Below, one piece after another: positions 57,268 to 64,000 of a stretch of DNA of 64,000 nucleotides; position 1 is the first letter of the stretch; each line of letters begins with the position of its first letter. The position numbers were made by a program, and so were the translations under genes. This DNA comes from JADFGZ01 sp965222345 (GTDB taxonomy: Bacteria > Acidobacteriota > Terriglobia > 2-12-FULL-54-10): the NCBI GenBank assembly GCA_965222345.1, contig CBDCTS010000007.1:1488001-1552000 (forward strand), in the 5' to 3' direction. A model generated the notes under the pieces. The model saw only the letters and a list, made by a program, of their open reading frames with translations. It was not told where the DNA came from and made no database searches.

Positions 57268-58383
57268 GGCTGCAGTTTCATTCGCACGGCGATTGATTTT
57301 TGTCAACGCCTCCCGCTTCATCTGGAGCTTCATCTGAGAATACTTCTTGAAGACTTTGGCGTCCGTCTGACGAAGAAGCTGGGTCACCCACTCGTCCGCA
57401 ACGCCGCCGGCACTCAGGCGCGTAGCGTGGGTGGAGCGCAGGTCGTATAAGCGGAAGTAGGGAACTCCGGCTCTGCGGAGCGCTCTTTCCCAGGTCTGTC
57501 TGAAGTTGGTCTGATGCCCAATTGGGTTCTGCGGGCTGGGAAAGAGCCAGGAACCGGGTCCCGCTAATTCGATCTGGCAACGGAAGGCTTCAGCAGCCAT
57601 GTTGGTCAAAGGAACCTCGGCTACCCCGGTCGGTGTCTTCGAATCTTCCACGAAGACTACCTTGTTGGCGAGGTCTACTCGATCCTTGCGCATAGCGGCA
57701 AGTTCTTTATAGACCCGGAGCCCCGTTTCCGTGATGATCCGAATGATGTTCCTGAGGTAGGCGGGAGCATGCCGCTCGATTTTCTGCTGCTCGGACCAGG
57801 TCATGTAGTGGGGTCGGAAGAAACCTTTCAGGATCACCGGAAACTCCACGCCGGCGCAGGGGTTGGCCGGGCAGAGCTTCTTCTTCACTGCAACACTAAA
57901 GATACGCCGGAGAACTCGAAGCTCTTGATGCACGGTGGCGGGTTTCAGAAGCCCGAGTTCGACGACACCACTGCGACGACGGACTCGCTTGTGCTGTTGC
58001 AGTCGTTGGCGAAGGTAAAGCTCGATTTGTTCAGCTCCGATCTCGGTTATCTTCATCGATGCGAACACTGGCCGCAGACTCTTGAGCGCGCATTCGTTTG
58101 CCTCGTGAGTCTTCTCGGCCCGAATCGGGGGCTGAGAGTAGTTGACCAGGAAAAAGTCGGCCCATTCCCCGAAAGTTATCTGTTGACCCTGGCGAAGGGC
58201 GGCTAAGGTGTTATTGTCTCTGGCCTGAAGCCGCTCGCGTAGGCACCGCTGGGCTTCTTGCCATTCCTCCGTTCGTGTTGATTCCAGGCGACGCCGCCCG
58301 GCCTTATCCCGATAGCGCATCCACCAAATGTTGCTGTCGTTCCGGTGATAGATGACACCATCATGCTTACTCGGTCTTGCCAT
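57256..58383 (-). CDS. int: Tyrosine site-specific recombinase (integrase)
   Basis: 375 residues. N-terminal SAM-like core-binding domain (EWADFFLVNYSQPPIRAEKT, ITEIGAEQIELYLRQRLQQH) and catalytic domain: first Arg in IITETGLRVYKELAAMR, Lys in VEDSKTPTGV, the second box LYDLRSTHATRLSAGG and nucleophile Tyr in VFKKYSQMKL. Gene reads toward the tRNA-Pro(CGG), the usual orientation for elements inserted in tRNA genes. Confidence 0.92.
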   Translation of the reverse strand: MARPSKHDGVIYHRNDSNIWWMRYRDKAGRRRLESTRTEEWQEAQRCLRERLQARDNNTLAALRQGQQITFGEWADFFLVNYSQPPIRAEKTHEANECALKSLRPVFASMKITEIGAEQIELYLRQRLQQHKRVRRRSGVVELGLLKPATVHQELRVLRRIFSVAVKKKLCPANPCAGVEFPVILKGFFRPHYMTWSEQQKIERHAPAYLRNIIRIITETGLRVYKELAAMRKDRVDLANKVVFVEDSKTPTGVAEVPLTNMAAEAFRCQIELAGPGSWLFPSPQNPIGHQTNFRQTWERALRRAGVPYFRLYDLRSTHATRLSAGGVADEWVTQLLRQTDAKVFKKYSQMKLQMKREALTKINRRANETAAVGF

Positions 58384-58666
58384 TCTCCACCTCCTGTCTG
58401 AATCTTGCGCGGAAGGGCTCCAAATCCGATTTGAGAAACCGGATGTTTCGCCCCATCACGCGGAGATGGGGAATCTGCTTTCGCTCGACGTAAGCATACA
58501 CCAGCGAGGGGCTGACGCCCAAGAATTGGGCAGCGTCCTTCACCGTGATGGGGGCGTCTGTCGCTTTTCCGTCCAGGCTCATTTTTCCCTCCCTACTCTC
58601 CTCGTCACCGTCCCGGCCGAAATCCTTGAAGGTTTTCACCCGTATGATTTTTTCTTCATCCCTCAT
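58367..58666 (-). CDS. Excisionase-like MerR/HTH_17 DNA-binding protein
   Basis: 99 residues from ATG 58666. HTH core ITVKDAAQFLGVSPSLVYAY, VERKQIPHLRVMGRNIRF, as in helix-turn-helix excisionases (HTH_17). GGGAGG precedes the ATG. It overlaps the 3' end of the ATPase gene and the 5' end of the integrase gene; likely controls directionality of excision. Confidence 0.85.
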   Translation of the reverse strand: MRDEEKIIRVKTFKDFGRDGDEESREGKMSLDGKATDAPITVKDAAQFLGVSPSLVYAYVERKQIPHLRVMGRNIRFLKSDLEPFRARFRQEVENGKTE

Positions 58667-59615
58667 CGTATTGCCTCCCGATCGGCTTGATGAGCCAGCG
58701 GTTCTGTGGCGCGTCGTAACCTTCGACGAGCAAGGTCTCCTCCACAAACCGCCGCCCTTCGCGGCGCGTCATGTGAATCACCATCGCAATGCCGTCCACC
58801 ACGCCCCTACAGGTGACTTCCCAGGGCAGCTCTCCGCCGCCCTGCATGGCGCAACTGGCGAGCCGTGACAAGGCGCTCTCGGCGTTGTTGGCGTGCACGG
58901 TCGTGAGGGAGCCGCCGTGTCCGGTATTGAGGGCTTGCAGTAGGTCCGCGGCCTCCCCGCCGCGGACTTCTCCCACCACGATGTGATCCGGGCGGTGGCG
59001 CAAGGCATGGCGCACCAGGTCCCGGATCGTCACGGCTCCTGTCGAGAGTCCACGAGCCTCGAAGCGGACGCAATTGGAGTGCTCGATGCGAAGCTCCAAG
59101 GTGTCCTCGATGGCGACGATGCGCTCGTCGTCGGGCAGCAATTCGATTAGCGCGTTTAGCAGTGTGGTCTTGCCCGATCCGGTGCCGCCTGAAACCAGGA
59201 TGTTCCGGCGAGTGTGCAGCATCTTCTCCGCCATATCCTTCACGTTCTTCGACAGCGCCCCTTGTTCAACCAGGTCCGCCGCCGAGAATGACCGTTTGCC
59301 AAACCTCCGAACGGTGATCGCCACCTGCGGGCTTGCCGGCGGCACACAGATGGCAACCCGCGAGCCGTCCACGAGGCGAGCATCGACGATAGGAGCTGTG
59401 GCCGGGTCCAGGCCGAGAGGCCGGGCGATATGGATCGCGGCCCTTTGAAGCGCGGCGGCGGTCAGCAGCGGGGCCTCGTGGGAATAGAGTTTTCCATGTC
59501 CTTCGATCCAGACGTTGTGAGGCCCGTTAATCATGATCTCGCTCACGTCCGGGTCTTCCAGAACATCCTCCAGGCCGGGCAAAAAGGGTTTTAGTAGCTC
59601 CAGGCCGTCGCTCAT
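58656..59615 (-). CDS. VirB11/TrbB-like conjugative transfer ATPase
   Basis: 319 residues, secretion ATPase of the VirB11/CpaF superfamily. Walker A ILVSGGTGSGKTTLLNALIE, Asp box VAIEDTLELRIEH, Walker B HIVVGEVRGGEAADLLQ, His box SLTTVHANN. Start ATG 59615 overlaps the stop of the coupling-protein gene by 4 bp. The adjacent coupling protein argues for conjugation rather than pilus function. Confidence 0.9.
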   Translation of the reverse strand: MSDGLELLKPFLPGLEDVLEDPDVSEIMINGPHNVWIEGHGKLYSHEAPLLTAAALQRAAIHIARPLGLDPATAPIVDARLVDGSRVAICVPPASPQVAITVRRFGKRSFSAADLVEQGALSKNVKDMAEKMLHTRRNILVSGGTGSGKTTLLNALIELLPDDERIVAIEDTLELRIEHSNCVRFEARGLSTGAVTIRDLVRHALRHRPDHIVVGEVRGGEAADLLQALNTGHGGSLTTVHANNAESALSRLASCAMQGGGELPWEVTCRGVVDGIAMVIHMTRREGRRFVEETLLVEGYDAPQNRWLIKPIGRQYDEG

Positions 59616-61657
59616 ATCTTCCCCTTAGCCTTCGCCTTCCAGTAGGGAAGCGTCCGGGGCAGGTAGTGAGGCTTGAGGTACACCCGGGTTGCCGGGAGCG
59701 ACTGAGCGCCGTCGTAGGGCAGACAGATGGCCTGGCAGTTGGAGAGCAAGGCGAACTCGCGGGGCTGAAAGATTGCCTCGCGCTGCTCCCGGAAGGATTT
59801 GCTGGCCCCGACGCTGCCCCGTCCGCCTCCGGCCTGGGCGGAGAGCAGGGAAACCTCGCTCTGTTTGGCTGACTCGGTGATGGTGTAGGAGGGTTTGATC
59901 TTGGCGACCTGGCCGCAAAGAGCAGAGGCGGTTTGGGCAGAAGCATCGTCGCTCAAGGAAAGGAATATCCGGGTCCGCAGGGTTTGCAGAAGGGTGCGCC
60001 ATGCCTCGCCGCTGCCGAGAACGGAGCGCAGCGAGGAAATAGATTGGGTGGCGACGATCGGAATGCAACGACACTGCCGGGTGAGGGCAAAGGATTTCTC
60101 ATCGCCGGAAGGATCGTCCTCACCGACCGAAGCGAACGACTGGTACTCGTCGCAGATGAACACGGCGGGCCGGAAGTATTGATCCGGCGATGCCTTCATT
60201 TGAGCCGGTCGCCGCAGGAGCGATTGAAGCCAGGCGTTTTTGAGCATTACGCCTACAGCTCGCGCCAGCGCCGGGTTGCTGCCGGCTGGCATATTCAGGG
60301 CCAGCACCTTGCCCGACTCGATCAGCTCATCGAGGGGCGGCAAGCTCTGCCGTACTCTCGTTCCAAGTCCCGGCTGTTCGTTCTTCTTCTGCGCTTCGGC
60401 CGTGGCCACCGCTGCCTTTTTCTTTGGTGGCGGTGGTGGACAGAAAACCCGCGCCACGCTCGGGAGGTCGAATATGGACAGGAAAACCGAGATGCCTTCG
60501 ACGATGCTCGACCGGATTTTGTTGTCGATCATCTGCCAGTCGTGTTGATACCAGCGATTGACGGCCTCGACCCGCTTGCGAATCTCTTCGCCCCTTACGC
60601 TCTCGGTCCACTCGATCTTATATTCGATCTGGAGTTCTTTGAGCCGGGCGACAACCGCAGGGCTGTGGTCCGTGTAGAATGTGTTCTCTTGCTCGATCGG
60701 AATCCATTTTCTGTTCCCGGATCGCAGCGAGGGGATGTTTGCTCCATAGTCCGTGGCGGATATAAACACGGTTCCCTCCCGAAGATCGCGGACGTAAGCC
60801 TCGGCCTCTTGAATCTTGGCCGCGAACAGCTCCTTGTCGATGGCGCAATGATAGACCTGCTGCAATGTGACCCATTGGCCGGGAAAGACCCGGTAAAGCT
60901 CGATGATCCAGCGGACCAGATTGGTGTAAGCCTGTTGCCAGAAAGGCTCCTTGCCCTTGCCGAATAACTGATTGAGCAGGGAGGAAACGGTGTAGGCCAG
61001 CGAGTAAGAATCGAGCCATTCTGCCGAGAGTGGATTCCATTGCCAGTTCCCCTCCATTCCCAGCTCGATGTAATCTTCCTCCCGGCCCGCATCGGCAAGG
61101 ATTCGGCGGATTTCATGGCAAAAATCGCCCTTGACTTCCAGCACCAGGCCGGCCGCCCGGCGCTGGGGATCGCCCGCTTGCCAGGACAGGATTTGCTCCG
61201 CGAATGGGCGCATACAAGCCGAGGTCTTGCCGGACCCGACGGCGCCGAAGATTGCCACTCCGGTGTAGAGGCCGCGCTCCGGGATGACGAGCCAGGAAGG
61301 GTTGCGAGATTCGACGGCTTTGACCGGGTGGTGAACCTCCCCAACAACGATCGCCGGGCCGGCGTCTTTTGCGGGATTCAGGGGCCACGATGGTAGCATT
61401 CCAATGTTCGGCATGCCGATGCCCCAAGACTCAAACCAGACCCGCCAGACCGAGATAAGAACAAGGCCGCCGACGATGACTGCGGCGGCGGGCGCGAGGT
61501 AGTACCACCAGACGATCCAGGTGTAGAAGTTGGGGGTGTGATAGAGCACCAGGTCGAGCATTGGATCGTCGCCGGGCAAGGGGAAAGGCCGGTAGAGGAA
61601 ACCCCAAGCGGAGCAGCCAAGCCCGCCAATGATGAGGATCGGATAGCGCAGTTTCAT
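59612..61657 (-). CDS. VirD4/TraG-like type IV coupling protein
   Basis: 681 residues. Two N-terminal membrane helices (PILIIGGLGCSAWGFLY and YYLAPAAAVIVGGLVLISVW), Walker A IFGAVGSGKTSACMRPFAEQ, Walker B VFICDEYQSFASVG and the RecA-like motif IPIVATQSISSLRSVLG. It would bring the relaxosome to the mating channel. ATG at 61657. No relaxase is visible in this window; it may lie beyond 64000. Confidence 0.85.
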   Translation of the reverse strand: MKLRYPILIIGGLGCSAWGFLYRPFPLPGDDPMLDLVLYHTPNFYTWIVWWYYLAPAAAVIVGGLVLISVWRVWFESWGIGMPNIGMLPSWPLNPAKDAGPAIVVGEVHHPVKAVESRNPSWLVIPERGLYTGVAIFGAVGSGKTSACMRPFAEQILSWQAGDPQRRAAGLVLEVKGDFCHEIRRILADAGREEDYIELGMEGNWQWNPLSAEWLDSYSLAYTVSSLLNQLFGKGKEPFWQQAYTNLVRWIIELYRVFPGQWVTLQQVYHCAIDKELFAAKIQEAEAYVRDLREGTVFISATDYGANIPSLRSGNRKWIPIEQENTFYTDHSPAVVARLKELQIEYKIEWTESVRGEEIRKRVEAVNRWYQHDWQMIDNKIRSSIVEGISVFLSIFDLPSVARVFCPPPPPKKKAAVATAEAQKKNEQPGLGTRVRQSLPPLDELIESGKVLALNMPAGSNPALARAVGVMLKNAWLQSLLRRPAQMKASPDQYFRPAVFICDEYQSFASVGEDDPSGDEKSFALTRQCRCIPIVATQSISSLRSVLGSGEAWRTLLQTLRTRIFLSLSDDASAQTASALCGQVAKIKPSYTITESAKQSEVSLLSAQAGGGRGSVGASKSFREQREAIFQPREFALLSNCQAICLPYDGAQSLPATRVYLKPHYLPRTLPYWKAKAKGKI

Positions 61658-61726
61658 GGGGCTTGCCTCCGGCGCGTTAGCGCCCGCTTGGGGTTAGGGT
61701 TCGGAGCCTTCCCGCAGGGATAAATC

Positions 61727-61837
61727 GGACGATAGCGACCCCAAAAAGGGGGTGGACAGGGTATGCCACAAACCCTGTTACAAACCCCCGCCCTGGTTGC
61801 CGATAGAGCGGCAAAAAAGGGGGGGTCGCTATCGTCC
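61727..61837. repeat. Perfect 16-bp inverted repeat pair
   Basis: GGACGATAGCGACCCC (61727-61742) and its complement GGGGTCGCTATCGTCC (61822-61837), 79 bp apart, each followed or preceded by A-tract/G-tract sequences (CCCCAAAAAGGGG on the left). Strong secondary structure potential upstream of the coupling-protein gene. Confidence 0.65.
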
Positions 61838-61974
61838 TCCCCGATTCCTCTGAATCTGAACGGGTCGGTACGGTAGTAGTAGGTAAGAAACTGAGGTACA
61901 ACAACATATCAAAATGGGCTGTGTTACAAATCGTCGCCGATTTGTGTTACAACCCCCCCTTTATATTTGTTACA
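61776..61974. repeat. TGTTACA repeats, three with 23-bp period (iteron-like)
   Basis: TGTTACA at 61776, 61922, 61945 and 61968. The last three are spaced exactly 23 bp, a period close to two helical turns as in plasmid iterons. A palindrome ACAAATCG-TCGC-CGATTTGT (61926-61945) overlaps the first two. The 370-bp gene-free stretch (61658-62027) next to the replication-relaxation-like gene is a candidate replication or transfer origin. Confidence 0.55.
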
Positions 61975-62027
61975 GGCGTACCGGACCCCGGACCGGCTCA
62001 AAACTGAGGTTCTATTAGTGCGTTTCA

Positions 62028-62993
62028 CTAGACTGTTTCCTCCGCCCTCACGCGGTCAGAAACCCACGTCTCGAAGCCGTCAATGGTGACTCCGACTGAG
62101 CCGCTTCTCTTGGGAAGGTCTTTCAGTTCCATCAATCTGTCCGAGATTGCCTCGACACTGCCGTACTTCCTTATGATCCGCATGTCCACATTGATAATTG
62201 CGTCCTCGATCAGCTTGATTTCCGCCTGCACATCCGGGTCGTTCCGGCACGGTCCATCTGCCCGCTGACTGCTCTGCTCACCCCCTCGGCTGCTCCACGT
62301 CTTTAGCGCCGCCTCGGCCCGGATTGTGACTTTGTGATCCGCTCCGATTACGACCACGTGGACCTCGATCCCCTTCAACCGCAAAGCCCTCCAAAGCCAC
62401 TCATGCGAATCACCCCAGGAGCGCAGTTCGGTATCGGTATCTTTGCCCGGATCAACGTAGCCGAACGTGGCGCTCTTGGCATTGGCAGCGATGGGCAGTT
62501 TCAGGGCAAAGTAACGGAGTTGTTTCCCCACGGCTCCCCGATAGACCCGCTTGGGCAACCGCCTGCGGTCGATGCCCAGTAAATCGAAGAAAGTGACCTT
62601 TTCTTGCTCGGTGGGAAGCCAAGGAAGCTCCTGGTTCTCCAGAACGTAATCGAGCGAGAGAAGCCGCCGGAGCATCCCGATGTCATCAGCCTGACGGCGG
62701 TGCTTTACGTTCTCAATTCCAAGCGCCCGGTAGACGGGTCTGTAGGAAACTCGGATGGCCTTTGCGCCGCCGCGTTTGTTAGGCAGGGGGTATTCCACGG
62801 CCAGCTCGCGCTCTACCAGGTCGCGGACAAAGCGAGTGGCCCGTTGTCGGTTCTCAAGGGCGAAGAAGTGGCAGAATTGCGACCTCATGAACACACCGCT
62901 GTGCAGACAGACCAGGGCGATCCACTCCGCTTCGCGCCCCTTCAAGCCGAACTGCTCCAGGGCCTTTTCTCGATCGTGAAGATGCTTAATCAT
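62028..62993 (-). CDS. Replication-relaxation-like protein of the element
   Basis: 321 residues. N-terminal winged-helix-like segment (GREAEWIALVCLHSGVFMRS, RATRFVRDLVERELAVEYPL) and a larger alpha/beta domain (AKSATFGYVDPGKDTDTELR, LKGIEVHVVVIGADHKVTIR). The pattern resembles replication-relaxation proteins of mobilisable elements, which have a MarR-like HTH. Family assignment is tentative. ATG at 62993, directly downstream of the iteron-like repeats in transcription order reversed, so it may bind them. Confidence 0.7.
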   Translation of the reverse strand: MIKHLHDREKALEQFGLKGREAEWIALVCLHSGVFMRSQFCHFFALENRQRATRFVRDLVERELAVEYPLPNKRGGAKAIRVSYRPVYRALGIENVKHRRQADDIGMLRRLLSLDYVLENQELPWLPTEQEKVTFFDLLGIDRRRLPKRVYRGAVGKQLRYFALKLPIAANAKSATFGYVDPGKDTDTELRSWGDSHEWLWRALRLKGIEVHVVVIGADHKVTIRAEAALKTWSSRGGEQSSQRADGPCRNDPDVQAEIKLIEDAIINVDMRIIRKYGSVEAISDRLMELKDLPKRSGSVGVTIDGFETWVSDRVRAEETV

Positions 62994-62995
62994 AG

Positions 62996-63230
62996 CTACT
63001 CGTCGGTCACTAAGGCCCGGGTGCGGAGAAGTCGATGATGATGCGCTTTCAGATGATGACGACCGACTCGGAACAAGTTCTGAATGAGACCGTGGACTGA
63101 GAGAAATCGTTGTGTATGTTCTATTGATTTGAACCGTCTCATCCGGCGTTCTTGCTGACGCGTTGGCTGATGCGAGGCTTCAGCCCTGTTGTTCTCGTAT
63201 CGACCGGTGCGATGAACGACAGCAGCAAAG
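62996..63230 (-). pseudogene. IS6-family transposase C-terminal remnant
   Basis: Minus frame ending at TAG 62996-62998 reads HRTGRYENNRAEASHQPTRQ, ERRMRRFKSIEHTQRFLSVH, GLIQNLFRVGRHHLKAHHH and LLRTRALVTDE, the C-terminal end of IS6/IS26-group transposases (motif NNRAE...RRMRRFKS). The DDE aspartates are missing. It touches the start of the replication-relaxation-like gene. Confidence 0.75.
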
Positions 63231-63338
63231 ACCTCTCGATGCGCTGCCCTATAACTCCGCCGTCAGGGTTTTCATAGAGAACATTAAAGATAAACTTATT
63301 AGTTGCGTCAACGATATAAAGTAGGTAATATCCTATAT

Positions 63339-64000
63339 GTGAGATTGCAAACGGATTACCCTCACAAAAATCTTGACCCGGTGCGCCGCAGAATCCTCGA
63401 ACTGCTCTCGGAGAGCCGCAGCAACCTGCGGATGGCTTCGGTCGCCATCGGCCGAAACGCGGCCTATCTACACCAGTTCATCCACCGCGACACGCCTCGG
63501 GTTCTTGCCGAGCACGACCGGGAAGCCTTGGCTGTTCATCTGGGTTGCCAGCCCGAAGAACTCAAGCACGCGCAGGTTCCGCCTCGAAGGCCGCGTCCGA
63601 AGCCGCTTGCGCCTAAACCGAAAGCTAAGCGGGCTGCGCCCAGGGGCTATGTGGCGATTCCGGAAATCGATGTCCGTGCGGCAGCGGGCTCAGGGGCCTG
63701 GAACGATGAATCCGAACAGACCAAACGGATGTGGCTTTTCGCCGATCCTCTCATCCGGCACGAGTTTCGTGCGCGGCCGGAGGATCTGCGGATGATCACC
63801 GTTGACGGGGATTCGATGGAGCCGCTGCTGTCAAGCGGCGACCGCATCCTGATCGATGTAAGCCAGAGGGTTCCGGCGCCGCCGGGCATCTTCGTGATCT
63901 GGGATGGGATAGGGCTGGTCACCAAGCGGATCGAGCACGTGCCTCACTCCGAGCCGTCGAAGGTGATGATCAAGTCGCTGAATCCGGAGTACGCCAGCTA
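63339..64000 (+). CDS. S24-family phage-repressor-like peptidase, cut by window end
   Basis: At least 220 residues; the stop lies outside. GTG 63339 (other in-frame starts: TTG 63345, GTG 63381). N-terminal HTH-type helices (RRRILELLSESRSNLRMASV, AIGRNAAYLHQFIHRDTPRV), a Pro/Lys linker and the LexA/CI-like C-terminal peptidase: VDGDSMEPLLSSGDRILIDV carries the catalytic Ser, VTKRIEHV likely the Lys. It is the probable repressor of the integrative element. Confidence 0.85.
   Translation, partial: MRLQTDYPHKNLDPVRRRILELLSESRSNLRMASVAIGRNAAYLHQFIHRDTPRVLAEHDREALAVHLGCQPEELKHAQVPPRRPRPKPLAPKPKAKRAAPRGYVAIPEIDVRAAAGSGAWNDESEQTKRMWLFADPLIRHEFRARPEDLRMITVDGDSMEPLLSSGDRILIDVSQRVPAPPGIFVIWDGIGLVTKRIEHVPHSEPSKVMIKSLNPEYAS

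Overview
The window looks like a chromosomal segment of a GC-rich Gram-negative bacterium. An Acidobacteriota-like origin is the best guess. This rests on a CxxCH protein with an anchor-V-like domain, a BNR-type repeat remnant, a type IV pilus gene order ending in a pseudopilin with a Pro/Gly/Gln-rich tail, and large TonB receptors with a carboxypeptidase-regulatory domain. It is an inference, because no rRNA is present. Many genes start with GTG or TTG and overlap the upstream stop codon by 4 bp (ATGA or GTGA), which suggests extensive translational coupling.

Layout. 1-6.7 kb (minus): cell-wall and housekeeping block with GrpB-family protein, recX, alaS, a lytic transglycosylase and an AMIN/Amidase_3 amidase. 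7.1-12.8 kb: a possible metabolic locus of two convergent triplets, diiron ferritin-like protein / PaaK-like ligase / SDR on plus, and two tandem Fe-S (QueG-like) paralogues plus a small HTH-like protein on minus. 13-19 kb: TPR protein, a frameshifted methyltransferase-like relic, an ABC exporter operon and a degraded BNR-repeat gene. 19.4-26 kb: rsmA, a CxxCH protein, a metallo-beta-lactamase-fold protein, a Yip1-like membrane protein, 3-hydroxyacyl-CoA dehydrogenase and a HAD phosphatase. 26-34.2 kb (minus): type IV pilus/type II secretion-like operon (lolA-like, pilC, pilB, pilM, pilN, pilO, pilP-like, pseudopilin) with a dead hicB antitoxin inside it.

34.3-39.3 kb is accessory DNA: an intact IS5-type element with a -1 frameshift window, merR, tRNA-Pro(GGG), and a small island bounded by a 94-bp duplication of the tRNA 3' half plus its downstream flank. 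The island holds HigA-like and IS1380 relics and a DUF2272-like gene, and it abuts a broken NTPase. 39.6-45 kb: a five-gene signalling operon that joins a partner switch (STAS, receiver-PP2C phosphatase, RsbW-like kinase) to a periplasmic amino-acid-type binding protein and a membrane histidine kinase. 46.3-52 kb: a TonB-dependent receptor (frameshifted), a secreted beta-helix-like protein and a small NTF2-like protein, preceded by two phased dyad elements that look like operators.

52-57 kb is a graveyard of integrase and dehydrogenase fragments around intact carboxylate-amine ligase and sterol-reductase-like genes. From tRNA-Pro(CGG) at 57.1 kb to the window end lies an integrative, conjugation-type element: tyrosine integrase, excisionase-like protein, VirB11/TrbB-like ATPase, VirD4/TraG-like coupling protein, an iteron-like region beside a replication-relaxation-like protein, an IS6 relic and an S24 repressor cut by the window edge.
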